From Allobosea sp. (GTDB taxonomy: Bacteria > Pseudomonadota > Alphaproteobacteria > Rhizobiales > Beijerinckiaceae), in the NCBI RefSeq assembly GCF_017308015.1, contig NZ_JAFKFW010000020.1:1-64000 (forward strand): DNA of 64,000 nucleotides, written 5' to 3'. Of the stretch, positions 17,943 through 25,957 are shown piece by piece. Below the pieces are notes generated by a model. It was not told where the DNA came from. It saw nothing but the letters and a program-made list of their open reading frames with translations, and did no database searches. Position 1 is the stretch's first letter, and the number at the start of each line of letters is the position of its first letter. The position numbers and the translations under genes were made by a program.

Positions 17943-19043
17943 TCACCGCGTCCGGGGCTCGATGGCGTGGAGCGGTTTGAGGTAGGTGTTCCAGGCCGAG
18001 ACGCAGTCCTGGCCGCAGCGCTCGATCCAGCGCGGCAGGACGACCTCCGCCAGGAGGCGTCGGCGCGCCGCGTCCGCCGGAAGGGCCGGCACTACGGTCA
18101 TCGGCCGCTCGGGCTTGCCCGAACAGGTTTCCGTTCCGGCATTGCAGGCGAGGCCGCGCAACGTATCGGCTTCCGTCTGCGACCAGATCCGCTCCTCGAG
18201 CCCGCTCACGCCTTGGCGGATGATGCTGCGCACATCGGCCGGGAGCGCATCCCAGTAAGTCCCGTTGGCTCCGAAGATCGAGATGCCCCAGTTCAGCGCG
18301 AAGGCGTGAACGGCGACGGCAACGCGCGGCAGCCCGATCTCGTAGCCGCTCAGCGTGCCGGTGATCGCGCAATCTGCCACCCCACCGCGCAAGGACGCGG
18401 CGATCTCGGCAAAGGGCAGGATGATCGGCACGGCGCCCATAGCCGCCATCAGCTCGGATTGCGCGACCGACGAGGTTCGTATTTTCCGGCCGGCGAGATC
18501 GTCGAGCCCCTTGAAGGGCTTGGCGCAGAACAGCACCTGGGCGGGCAACGCGTAGATTCCGAGAAGTTCGATATCGTAGCGTTCGCGCATGACCTCGCGC
18601 AGGTGCGTCCTGAACGCCGAGACCGTGCGGCGCAGCGTCGCGACATCGGGATTCAATACGGGCAGATCGACAGCGCTGAATTCCGGCTCCTCCCCGGCGA
18701 TGGCGCTGAGCTGGGCCGTGCCGAACGACACGACGCCGAGCCGCATCAGTTGGAGCATCTCCTGGTTGCGCAAGCCACCCGTATCGAGCGGCCGGATCGT
18801 CGCACTGATCCGCCCCTTCGACAGCGTGTTGATCTCCGATAGCCAGAACGGCTGTTCGATCTTGGTGTATTGGGTGATACTGGCGAGCCCGCCGATGATC
18901 TGAAGTTTGATCGGCTCCTCGGCGCGCACCCGCGCCGGAGCACCGCAGTCCGCGAAGACAAGGATGGCTGCGGCCGCTGCAATCACAGGCTGCAGACGAC
19001 GGTGCGGGCGAGATGTGATGGCGATATCGCAGGCCCTGGCCAT
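17943..19043 (-). CDS. TRAP-type solute-binding protein (DctP family)
   Basis: A 366-aa exported binding protein. The N-terminus has a basic stretch and a hydrophobic helix ending near ARVRAEEP (about residues 36-43). The body matches the DctP fold: GLASITQYTKIEQPFW near the start, FGTAQLSAIAGEEPEF, then the PFKGLDDLAGRKIRT segment and the AEIAASLRGGVADCAI segment that usually holds the ligand-contact arginine. Cysteines near the C-terminus (GLACNAGTETC, ERCGQDC) could form disulfides. No TRAP membrane subunits (DctQ/DctM) are adjacent; the next gene instead encodes a GGDEF/EAL protein. A 16-bp perfect palindrome lies 46 bases upstream of the start. Confidence 0.86.
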   Translation of the reverse strand: MARACDIAITSRPHRRLQPVIAAAAAILVFADCGAPARVRAEEPIKLQIIGGLASITQYTKIEQPFWLSEINTLSKGRISATIRPLDTGGLRNQEMLQLMRLGVVSFGTAQLSAIAGEEPEFSAVDLPVLNPDVATLRRTVSAFRTHLREVMRERYDIELLGIYALPAQVLFCAKPFKGLDDLAGRKIRTSSVAQSELMAAMGAVPIILPFAEIAASLRGGVADCAITGTLSGYEIGLPRVAVAVHAFALNWGISIFGANGTYWDALPADVRSIIRQGVSGLEERIWSQTEADTLRGLACNAGTETCSGKPERPMTVVPALPADAARRRLLAEVVLPRWIERCGQDCVSAWNTYLKPLHAIEPRTR

Positions 19044-19576
19044 CTCCCCCCCGGTGTCAGCCCGTCAGATCGGGATGATATTCAGCCGCCGCGGTTAACC
19101 GCGGTTGAATCGGCAGCTCGCATTCGAGCCGAATTCGCATCTTTTCGCTGCATTCGACACGCAGAGCGCGCATCCGGCGGCACGTATGCGACCCCATGGC
19201 TCGCACTGGATCCGTGTCCGTTCTTCAAGGGGCGCATCTGTCGGAACCGGCTTCACCTCACGGCGACAAGGTCCTCAAGGATGCGGCCGGGAATTGTTCC
19301 CGACTCTGTCGCGGCTATATTGCAAAAGCGCGATATCGCCGAAGCCCGGCACAACAACGCCGGATTATGGATTCGGCTGTTGTCGTACAAACGAAGATTG
19401 CTATGCTCGGTCAACTAGCGCTCCCCTTGCAGATACACGCCCTGACCTCCAAGGCTCTTCCCGCCATGTGCGTCAGGCGACAGAACGCGAGGCGGGGCAA
19501 GGCTGCCGAACCGCCGCCGGCAGAGCCTGAAGATCGGAAGCGGCCGGGGACGACAGCATCGGAAGGGATCGGGGGA
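19044..19576. other. Divergent 533-base intergenic region
   Basis: It separates the TRAP binding protein gene from the small secreted protein gene. It holds the palindrome at 19089-19104 and a second smaller dyad, GCTCG-N4-CGAGC at 19116-19129. A possible plus-strand promoter has TTGTCG at 19380 and TATGCT at 19402 with a 16-base spacer. Long frames crossing the region have no ribosome site and unlikely composition, and I reject them as genes. Confidence 0.45.
19089..19104. promoter_or_regulatory. 16-bp perfect palindrome, candidate operator of the TRAP-GGDEF operon
   Basis: CCGCGGTTAACCGCGG is fully self-complementary and begins 46 bases before the binding-protein start codon. Length and position fit a dimeric repressor or activator site. 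No regulator gene lies next to it. Confidence 0.4.
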
Positions 19577-19897
19577 ATGATGCGTCTGGGGGCGATGGCG
19601 GCACTTTTGATGCTGGCTTGTCCGGCATCTGCGATGGGCGAAGTGCTGCGCCAGGGAGAATTCCTGCAGGACTACGTCACCTGCGAAGCATGGTTGAAAC
19701 GCGAGGCGGCGGATGCGGAGATTCATGGCCTGATCGGCCGCTGGGCGATCGATTCACTGCGCCGGAGCTCCCCGTCGCGGCTGTCGAAATATGGCGATGG
19801 CGAAGTCCTCGACGCGGTCGAACGGCAATGCCGGGCGCAGCCGGGCAAGACGCTGACCGTCGCCACCTTCCTCGCCGGGCTTCGCTTGCCGGAATAG
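19577..19897 (+). CDS. Small secreted protein, HdeA-like pattern
   Basis: A 106-aa exported protein. Its signal peptide (about residues 1-20) begins at an ATG-ATG pair preceded by GGGGGA. The mature part has two cysteines, in TCEAW and RQCRAQPGKTL, spaced about 50 residues apart. HdeA/HdeB-type periplasmic acid-stress chaperones also have a CEx(W/F) segment early and a CxxxP segment late, so I suggest that fold with limited confidence. It stands alone between two minus-strand groups. Confidence 0.6.
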   Translation: MMRLGAMAALLMLACPASAMGEVLRQGEFLQDYVTCEAWLKREAADAEIHGLIGRWAIDSLRRSSPSRLSKYGDGEVLDAVERQCRAQPGKTLTVATFLAGLRLPE

Positions 19898-19950
19898 CGC
19901 CCCGCGCGGCCCGAAGCCTCCTCCGCGGCGCGTTTCCGACGCCCGCCGCG

Positions 19951-20202
19951 TCAGAACGATGGCAGTACGCCGTTGCCGAAGCTGTCGGAACGCCCGGCGA
20001 AACTCGTCCCGCTATCGCGCTGATAGGCGGCTCCGCTCTGCCGGGCAGGCGCTGGACCGGGATCGAGAAAGCTGCGCTGCGGCGGCTGGATGGTCATGCT
20101 CTGGACCACCGGCGCTTCTGAGAATTCAGCAGGCTCGCGGGAGGCGCAGCCGCCCAGCGCGGCGAGAAGGATCGTGGCCGGAGCGAGTTGGATAAGACGC
20201 AT
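19951..20202 (-). CDS. Small lipoprotein
   Basis: An 83-aa lipoprotein precursor. The lipobox LGGC ends at residue 18 after a hydrophobic stretch, and the next residues (ASREP) do not signal inner-membrane retention. The mature part is short, Pro/Ser/Gln-rich and probably unstructured, ending in GNGVLPSF. The ATG at 20202 gives a proper signal peptide; an upstream in-frame start would add 14 residues before it. It lies about 190 bases downstream of the DUF6522 gene start region on the same strand. Function unknown. Confidence 0.7.
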   Translation of the reverse strand: MRLIQLAPATILLAALGGCASREPAEFSEAPVVQSMTIQPPQRSFLDPGPAPARQSGAAYQRDSGTSFAGRSDSFGNGVLPSF

Positions 20203-20391
20203 CGTTCCCTCATCGAGGCAGCGCGGAAGCAAAGCGCAAATCACCTATGCGAGTCGCGCGATCGAAACCGCATTATCGGGATAGCGCCCGGAAAAGTACA
20301 TCGAGGCTTCGCCCGGCAGATTCGCGCCACGACCTGCCGCCGCAACCGATGGACCGCCGATATCCCTGACCGGAGTGTTCCTCATGTTACG

Positions 20392-20694
20392 TCAGGCCCG
20401 TCCGCGACGGCCGGGCGGTGGCACGAATTCGAGCTGCTCCTCCGCCACCGTCCCGTCGGGCAGCACGACGGCTTGCCAGCAGCGATTGCCGCACCGAACA
20501 GAGAGGCGCCAGCGCCCCTCATCCTCCGCCTCGCCGCGCTCGACCAGGCTCTTCACCAACCCGCGGCGCATCAACTCGCGCAACTCCTCCGCCGACCAGC
20601 CGAAGCGCTTCGCCAATCGCGCGGCATCGAGCACGAAGGAGCCGTCCTCTCCCCGGACGAAGGGAAACTCGGGCGCCGCCTCACCCGCGATCAT
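20392..20694 (-). CDS. DUF6522-family protein
   Basis: A 100-aa cytosolic protein. The LAKRFGWSAEELRELMRRG segment and the later LVERGEAEDEGRWRLSVR strands match the small DUF6522 proteins often found beside cbb3 oxidase genes in alphaproteobacteria. Its start overlaps the ccoS stop by four bases (ATGA), so it belongs to the ccoNOQP-ccoIS operon. Function unknown; it has two cysteines (RCGNRC). Confidence 0.7.
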   Translation of the reverse strand: MIAGEAAPEFPFVRGEDGSFVLDAARLAKRFGWSAEELRELMRRGLVKSLVERGEAEDEGRWRLSVRCGNRCWQAVVLPDGTVAEEQLEFVPPPGRRGRA

Positions 20695-20906
20695 CGCATT
20701 TCACTCGGCGGCGGCGATCGGTCGGGCGTCTTCTGCTCCGAGGAACTGTCGGCATCCAGGGCATCGTCCTCCTCGTCGAGCAGGATGCGCACGGCAGCAC
20801 CGTCGAGGTCGTCATATTGGCCGCTGCGCAAGGACCACAGAAAGCTGGCGAGCGCGGCCCCGCCGAGCAGCAACGCCAACGGCACCAGGAAAACCAGGCT
20901 GCTCAT
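20691..20906 (-). CDS. ccoS: cbb3 oxidase maturation protein CcoS
   Basis: A 71-aa single-span membrane protein (helix at about residues 5-24), followed by the SLRSGQYDDLDGAAVRILLD block that defines CcoS (FixS). CcoS is needed to insert heme and copper into CcoN. The acidic and Ser/Pro-rich tail is longer than in many homologues. It overlaps the upstream ccoI by four bases. Confidence 0.9.
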   Translation of the reverse strand: MSSLVFLVPLALLLGGAALASFLWSLRSGQYDDLDGAAVRILLDEEDDALDADSSSEQKTPDRSPPPSEMR

Positions 20907-23161
20907 GTACCGGTCTCATGCGCCGCAGCGAGCCCCTTCACCGGCCGAGGGCCCGACTTCGCCGGCACCGCCGCGTTTCCCGCATCGAGCCGCAAGGCAT
21001 TGGCGACGACGAGGATCGAAGACAGCGACATGGCGAGCGCCGCGATCAGCGGCGTGACATAGCCAGCGATCGCGACCGGCAGGGCCAGCGCGTTGTAGAG
21101 AATCGCCAGGGCGAAGTTCTGCCGCACCAGCCGGCCGGCCGCTCGCGCCACGGCCACAGCCACCGGCACCGCATCGAGCCCGTCATGAAGGAAGACGAAA
21201 TCCGCGGCGTTGCGGCCGATATCGGCGGCCGAGGCCGGCGCCATCGAGGCATGCGCCGCAGCCAGCGCCGGAGCATCGTTGAGGCCGTCGCCAACCATCA
21301 GAACCTTGCGACCCTCGGCCGCCAGCGCCTCAAGGCGCTCGACCTTGCCGGTGGGCAGCAGCCCGGCCGAGACATCCCCGATGCCAAGCCGGCTGGCGAC
21401 GGGTTGCACCGCCTCCGGGCGGTCGCCGGAGAGCAGTTCGATGACGAGACCATCCGCGCGCAGGACATCGATGGCGTCACGCGCCTGTGGGCGCAAGGTC
21501 TCGACGAAGGCAAAGCTGGCGACGAGCGCACCGTCGCGGCTCAGCACCGTCCCGCTCTCCTGCCGGCCACCCGCTTGCGCCAGTGCCCATCGCGCGCGTC
21601 CGAGACGATAGCGGTGCCCTTCCAGCTCGGCCTCGATGCCAAGGCCAGGATGCTCCCGGATCTCGCGTAGCCCCAGTGCCTCCTCGGGCGCCGCGGCAGC
21701 GATGGCGCGCGAGAGCGGATGGCCCGAGCGCCGAGCGATCGCCGCCGCGATGGCCAGATCGCCGGCCGGAATCGATTCGGGGTCGACCAGTTGCGGCTGG
21801 CCGTAGGTCAGCGTACCCGTCTTGTCGAAGGCGACCGTATCGACCTCAGCGATCCGCTCGATGGCCGAGCCGTCCTTGACCATGATGCCCGCTTCGAACA
21901 GGCGCCGCGAAGCCACGACCTGCACGATCGGGACGGCCAGGCCCAGCGCGCAGGGACAGGTGATGATCAGCACGGCGATGGCGATGGTGATCGCGCGATG
22001 CCAGTCGCCGGTCGCCAGCATCCAGCCGAGGAAGGCGACGAGCGCGGTGGCGTGGACCACCGGCGAATAGAGCGCCGCAGCCCTGTCGGCGATACGGCGA
22101 TAGCGCGCGCGGCCGCCTTCCGCTGCCTCCATCAATCGAACCATCTCGGCGAGGAAGGAGCTCTCTGCCTTCGCCGTCGCGCGGATCGTCAGGGGACCTG
22201 AGAGGTTGAGCGTCCCGGCCTGCACCGCGATGCCCGGCGAGACCGCCTGCGGCAGGCTCTCGCCGGTGGCGATGGCGCAATCGAGCTCGGAGGTGCCGTC
22301 CTCCACAACGCCGTCGACGGGCACGCGCTCGCCGGCGGTGAGCGCGATCCGCCTGCCCGGCCCGACCTCGGCCAGCGGGAGATAGCTCCGCTCGCCATCC
22401 ACGTCGAGCACGGTCGCACCGCGCGGCGCCAGCCGCATCAGGCCGCGCACGGCCGCACGCGCCTTCTCATGCATGAGATGGTCGAGCGTGCGGCCGATCA
22501 GCAGGAAGAAGATCAGCGAGGTCGCCGCGTCGAAATAGGCATGCGGCCCGTCATGGATCGTGTCGTAGAGGCTGAGGGCGAAGGCGAGGCAGATGCCGAT
22601 CGAGATCGGCACGTCCATATTGGTCCGGCCGCGCCGCAGCACCGTCCAGGCCGACGCGAAGAAGATGCGGCCCGAATAGAGCAGGCAGGGCAAGGCCAGC
22701 GCGCCCGAAATCCAGTGGAAGGCCTGCCGCGTCTCCGGCTCCGCCCCCGACCAGACCGAGACCGAGAGCAGCATGATGTTCATGGCGCAGAAGCCGGCTA
22801 CCGCCAGCGCCCGCACCAGCCGATCGCGCTCGGGGTCCGTCCCGGCCGCCTCGCTCTCGAAAAGATGGCCGGGATAGCCGAGCCCGGTCAGCGCCGTCAG
22901 CAGTTCGGGCGGGTCCTCTCCCTGCCACTGCACGGAGACGCGGCGGGTCGAGAGATTGACCCGCACCTGCGCGACGCCGGGCAGCCGGGCTAGCCCTGTC
23001 TCGACCGCCCGGATGCAGGCAGCGCAATGCAGCCCCGGCACAGAAAGATCGCTCTGCCGCAGGCCGTTGCCGAGATCGCGACTGGCGAGGCGGATTTCCT
23101 GCCGCGCGGCGGAAGGATCGGGCGCGCCATCCAAAGCCAGTGGCGGCGCGCAGCAGCTCAT
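20903..23161 (-). CDS. ccoI: Copper-transporting P1B ATPase for cbb3 assembly (CcoI/FixI)
   Basis: A 752-aa P-type ATPase that exports copper for assembly of the CcoN copper centre. The N-terminus has SCCAPP and one HMA domain with the copper-binding CAAC at about residues 45-48. The transmembrane copper site is CPC in ITCPCALGLAVP, the phosphorylation site is DKTGT, and the hinge is GDGLNDAPA. Length and layout match FixI rather than the shorter efflux CopA, and its place directly before ccoS agrees. It overlaps the DUF2189 gene upstream and ccoS downstream by four bases each. Confidence 0.94.
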   Translation of the reverse strand: MSCCAPPLALDGAPDPSAARQEIRLASRDLGNGLRQSDLSVPGLHCAACIRAVETGLARLPGVAQVRVNLSTRRVSVQWQGEDPPELLTALTGLGYPGHLFESEAAGTDPERDRLVRALAVAGFCAMNIMLLSVSVWSGAEPETRQAFHWISGALALPCLLYSGRIFFASAWTVLRRGRTNMDVPISIGICLAFALSLYDTIHDGPHAYFDAATSLIFFLLIGRTLDHLMHEKARAAVRGLMRLAPRGATVLDVDGERSYLPLAEVGPGRRIALTAGERVPVDGVVEDGTSELDCAIATGESLPQAVSPGIAVQAGTLNLSGPLTIRATAKAESSFLAEMVRLMEAAEGGRARYRRIADRAAALYSPVVHATALVAFLGWMLATGDWHRAITIAIAVLIITCPCALGLAVPIVQVVASRRLFEAGIMVKDGSAIERIAEVDTVAFDKTGTLTYGQPQLVDPESIPAGDLAIAAAIARRSGHPLSRAIAAAAPEEALGLREIREHPGLGIEAELEGHRYRLGRARWALAQAGGRQESGTVLSRDGALVASFAFVETLRPQARDAIDVLRADGLVIELLSGDRPEAVQPVASRLGIGDVSAGLLPTGKVERLEALAAEGRKVLMVGDGLNDAPALAAAHASMAPASAADIGRNAADFVFLHDGLDAVPVAVAVARAAGRLVRQNFALAILYNALALPVAIAGYVTPLIAALAMSLSSILVVANALRLDAGNAAVPAKSGPRPVKGLAAAHETGT

Positions 23162-23943
23162 CTCAGCGCCCGATAGCTGTGCCAGGTCGCATGGCCGAGC
23201 AGCGGGAAGACCACGATCAGCCCAAGAAGCCCGGTCGCGACGGCCACCAGGAACAGGGCAAGCACGATCGCGCCCCAGGCGAGCATCACCGGGAGGTTGT
23301 TCCAGACCATGGAGATGCTGGTGCCCATCGCGGTGAAGGCATCGACCTGCTCGTCGAGCAGCATCGGGATCGCGAAGGCGCTGATGGCGAAGGAAAAGGC
23401 GGCGAACAGCCCGCCGACCACCGTGCCGACCAGCAGCATCGCCCAGCCGACCGGCGTCCCGAACAGCATCGCCGCGACGTCATGGAGGCCGGGAAACGGC
23501 CGCAGCCCGAAAAACAGCGCGTAGATGATGACCGCCGCGCGCATCCAGACCAGCATCAGCAGCGACAGGATCGCACCGGTGTACCAGACCTGACCGCCCG
23601 AGGCCGCCTTGACGAAGATCATCCGGGAGAGGCTGATCGGCTCGCCCTGCTCGATCGCGCGGCTTTTCTGGTAGAGCCCGATCGCGAGCAGCGGCCCCAT
23701 CACCATGAAGCCCGCCAGCGCCGGGAACAGGATGTAGTCGAGCCCCAGCCGGAACAGCCCCCAGACGATGATCGCGGAGACCGCGAAGACCGCGAGCCCG
23801 TAGAGCAGGCTAGGCGCCGGCTGGCGCCAGAGATCGCGCCAGCCTGACCCGAGCCAGGACAGGGCCACGCCCGCCGGCAGGTTGCGCCGCCGCTGGGCGG
23901 AGAGAGGCAGCGGCATCTCCTGGCCGTTCCCGATCGCAGCCAT
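23158..23943 (-). CDS. DUF2189 multi-span membrane protein in the cbb3 operon
   Basis: A 261-aa protein with about six membrane helices, in the form of the DUF2189 family (WLGSGWRDLWRQP near the start, GHATWHSYRA at the end). It lies between ccoP and ccoI, where many bacteria have ccoG and ccoH, and overlaps ccoI by four bases. Biochemical function is unknown. Position suggests help in oxidase assembly or copper handling (inference). Confidence 0.82.
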   Translation of the reverse strand: MAAIGNGQEMPLPLSAQRRRNLPAGVALSWLGSGWRDLWRQPAPSLLYGLAVFAVSAIIVWGLFRLGLDYILFPALAGFMVMGPLLAIGLYQKSRAIEQGEPISLSRMIFVKAASGGQVWYTGAILSLLMLVWMRAAVIIYALFFGLRPFPGLHDVAAMLFGTPVGWAMLLVGTVVGGLFAAFSFAISAFAIPMLLDEQVDAFTAMGTSISMVWNNLPVMLAWGAIVLALFLVAVATGLLGLIVVFPLLGHATWHSYRALR

Positions 23944-23958
23944 GTGCTCCTCCTCTCC

Positions 23959-24165
23959 TCAGCAGGATGGGCGGGCAGCGCGGAAACCGCCTGCCTCGCC
24001 CGCCGATTTCGCATGCGGCACGCAGTCCGGCTGCGAGCCTATGGCGACATAGACCAGATGAGCGTTGGCGAGGATCAATCCCCCCGCCAGCACGCCGGCA
24101 AGCGTCAGCCAGAAGGCCTTTCGCCCGTTGCGCCGCCTCGCTTCGCCGCAGGCCGGCGAGCTCAT
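23959..24165 (-). CDS. Small single-span protein of the cbb3 operon
   Basis: A 68-aa protein with one membrane helix (about residues 19-41, ending LVYVAIGSQP) and a short outer tail with two cysteines (PDCVP and the C-terminal PSC). The helix-then-YVA pattern is like that of short cbb3-locus proteins in Hyphomicrobiales. Its start overlaps the ccoP stop by four bases (ATGA), which supports real translation. It could stand in for part of CcoH, but it lacks the FixH domain. Confidence 0.72.
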   Translation of the reverse strand: MSSPACGEARRRNGRKAFWLTLAGVLAGGLILANAHLVYVAIGSQPDCVPHAKSAGEAGGFRAARPSC

Positions 24166-25040
24166 CGTTTCGCCTCGCCCAGCGTGCCGACATAGAGCGC
24201 CAGCAGCTTGATATCGGTCGGCGAAAGCCGGCCCTCCCAGCTTGGCATATGGCCCATCCGCCCGCCATGGATACTGTTGACGACCGATTGCAGGTCTCCC
24301 CCGTAAATCCAGTTGGCGTCGGTCAGGTCCGGCGCACCGAGATCATGCTGGCCCTTGGCGTCTTCCCCGTGGCAGGCGACGCAATTCGCGGCGAAAACCT
24401 CCTTGCCCGCCGGGACACGCGCCTGCTCGGTCGCATCGAGCGTCTGGCCCGACAGCGAGCGGACATAGGAGGCGACGGCCAGTACCTGCTCGCGCTGGAG
24501 CACGCCGTCGCGGCCGAAGGCCATCATCTGCGCCGTACGGGTATCCTTGGCCGTTCCATTGATGCCGACCCGGATCGTCTCGGCGATGGCTTCCGGGCTG
24601 CCGCCCCAGAGCCAGGAGCCGGCGGCGAGATTGGGGAAGCCCGGTCCGCCCTTCCCCTGCACGCCGTGACAGACGGCGCAGTTATCTTCGAAGAGCGTGC
24701 GGCCGGTGTCGCGAACATGGCGCATCAACGCCGGATCGGCGGCGATCTCGGCGAAGGAGGCCTTGCCCAGCTTCGCGGTCCAGCTCGCCCGCTCGGCCGC
24801 GGCGTCGCGAACCTGCTCGGCCACGACCTGCCGCTGGTCTATACCGAGCAGCCCCTTGGTATAGGTCACGCCCAGCGGCCAGGCTGGCATCAGCAGCCAG
24901 TAGCCGATCGAGAACAGCGTGGTGACGGCCAGGAAGAACAGCACGACGCGCGGAATCGGCGTATCGAGTTCCTCGATGCCGTTCCACTCGTGGCCGGTCG
25001 TGATCGTCCCTGTGACGGGATCGCGGGTCGCATCTGCCAT
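24162..25040 (-). CDS. ccoP: cbb3 oxidase diheme subunit CcoP
   Basis: A 292-aa membrane-anchored diheme cytochrome c. The N-terminal helix lies at about 33-52, after the HEWNGIEELDTPIPRWW-like motif (here ELDTPIPRVV). Two heme c sites are present: CAVCH near 121 and CVACH near 216, with matching axial methionines further on. It passes electrons to CcoO. The gene follows ccoQ by three bases. Confidence 0.96.
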   Translation of the reverse strand: MADATRDPVTGTITTGHEWNGIEELDTPIPRVVLFFLAVTTLFSIGYWLLMPAWPLGVTYTKGLLGIDQRQVVAEQVRDAAAERASWTAKLGKASFAEIAADPALMRHVRDTGRTLFEDNCAVCHGVQGKGGPGFPNLAAGSWLWGGSPEAIAETIRVGINGTAKDTRTAQMMAFGRDGVLQREQVLAVASYVRSLSGQTLDATEQARVPAGKEVFAANCVACHGEDAKGQHDLGAPDLTDANWIYGGDLQSVVNSIHGGRMGHMPSWEGRLSPTDIKLLALYVGTLGEAKR

Positions 25041-25043
25041 CGC

Positions 25044-25214
25044 TCAGTCCCCCGGCCTGTCGTCCTTGTCGAAAATACTCTTCTTGGCCCGGTCGAAACG
25101 TTTCCGGTTCGAAGGCCACAACGCGTAGATCAGCACGCCGGCCGCCATGGCGATGAGGTAGAACAGCCCCCAGCTCTTGGCGAAACCGACCAGCGACTGA
25201 TGATCGAGGTCCAT
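25044..25214 (-). CDS. ccoQ: cbb3 oxidase subunit CcoQ
   Basis: A 56-aa single-span protein with the family pattern: helix (LFYLIAMAAGVLIYALWP), then NRKRFDRAKKSIF. The ATG at 25214 gives the usual length, and the upstream frame extension lies in the ccoO stop region. CcoQ stabilises the CcoN-CcoP interaction. It begins four bases after ccoO ends. Confidence 0.92.
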   Translation of the reverse strand: MDLDHQSLVGFAKSWGLFYLIAMAAGVLIYALWPSNRKRFDRAKKSIFDKDDRPGD

Positions 25215-25218
25215 CGGC

Positions 25219-25953
25219 TCATTTCTCCGCCGTCGCGGCCTGCTTGTGTGCCGCATCGGTCAGGCGGCCCAGCACCTGGAGATACGCAACCACCGCATCC
25301 ATCTCGGTCAGGCGGCCCGGCTCGCCATCGAAGGCGCGAACATTGGTGGCATCGCCATAACGCTCGCTGACACCGCTCGCGAAGGCGCTGTCGGGGCTGG
25401 CCTGACCGTAGGCGTCGCTGCTGGCATTGGCGATCTGCGCATCGGTATAGGGCACGCCCACCGCGCGCTGTGCCTTGAGATGCCGGCCGAGATCCTCGGT
25501 TTTCAGTTCGTTGCGCATCAGCCAGCCATATCGGGGCATCACCGATTGCGGCACGACATCGCGCGGATTGATCAGATGCGCGACATGCCAGGCATCGGAA
25601 TACTTGCCGCCGAGCCGCGCGATATCCGGCCCGGTCCGCTTCGAGCCCCAGAGCATCGGATGGTCGTATTTCGACTCGACCGCCAGCGAATACGGACCGT
25701 AGCGCTCGACCTCGTCGCGCAGCGTCCGGATCATCTGGCTATGGCAGGCATAGCAGCCCTCGCGGATATAGATGTTGCGCCCTGCCAGCTCGAGCGGCGT
25801 GTAGACGCGCATGTCCGGCGCCTTCTCGACGGTGTCGCCGATGGTGAAGAGCGGCGCGATCTCGACGAACCCGCCGATCGCGGAGACGCCGATGATGGCC
25901 AGGACGAAGCCGATCGCGCTGCGCTCGAGCTTGCGGTGGAAGAACTCGCGCAT
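25219..25953 (-). CDS. ccoO: cbb3 oxidase monoheme subunit CcoO
   Basis: A 244-aa membrane-anchored cytochrome c. The signal anchor helix is at about 14-33, and the single heme site CYACH is near residue 69. The GPDIARLGGKYSDAWH segment and the PRYGWLMRNEL segment (axial Met in QSVMPRYGW) are characteristic. Start ATG at 25953 is four bases after the ccoN stop. Confidence 0.96.
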   Translation of the reverse strand: MREFFHRKLERSAIGFVLAIIGVSAIGGFVEIAPLFTIGDTVEKAPDMRVYTPLELAGRNIYIREGCYACHSQMIRTLRDEVERYGPYSLAVESKYDHPMLWGSKRTGPDIARLGGKYSDAWHVAHLINPRDVVPQSVMPRYGWLMRNELKTEDLGRHLKAQRAVGVPYTDAQIANASSDAYGQASPDSAFASGVSERYGDATNVRAFDGEPGRLTEMDAVVAYLQVLGRLTDAAHKQAATAEK

Positions 25954-25957
25954 CGGC

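Noticed and set aside
17481-18842. Plus-strand frame of 453 codons across the GGDEF and TRAP genes
   Set aside because: Antisense to two recognisable proteins, with no motif of its own.
19105-19530. Plus-strand frame of 141 codons in the large intergenic gap
   Set aside because: Cys/Arg/Ser-rich with no ribosome site or family pattern; the real gene starts at 19577.
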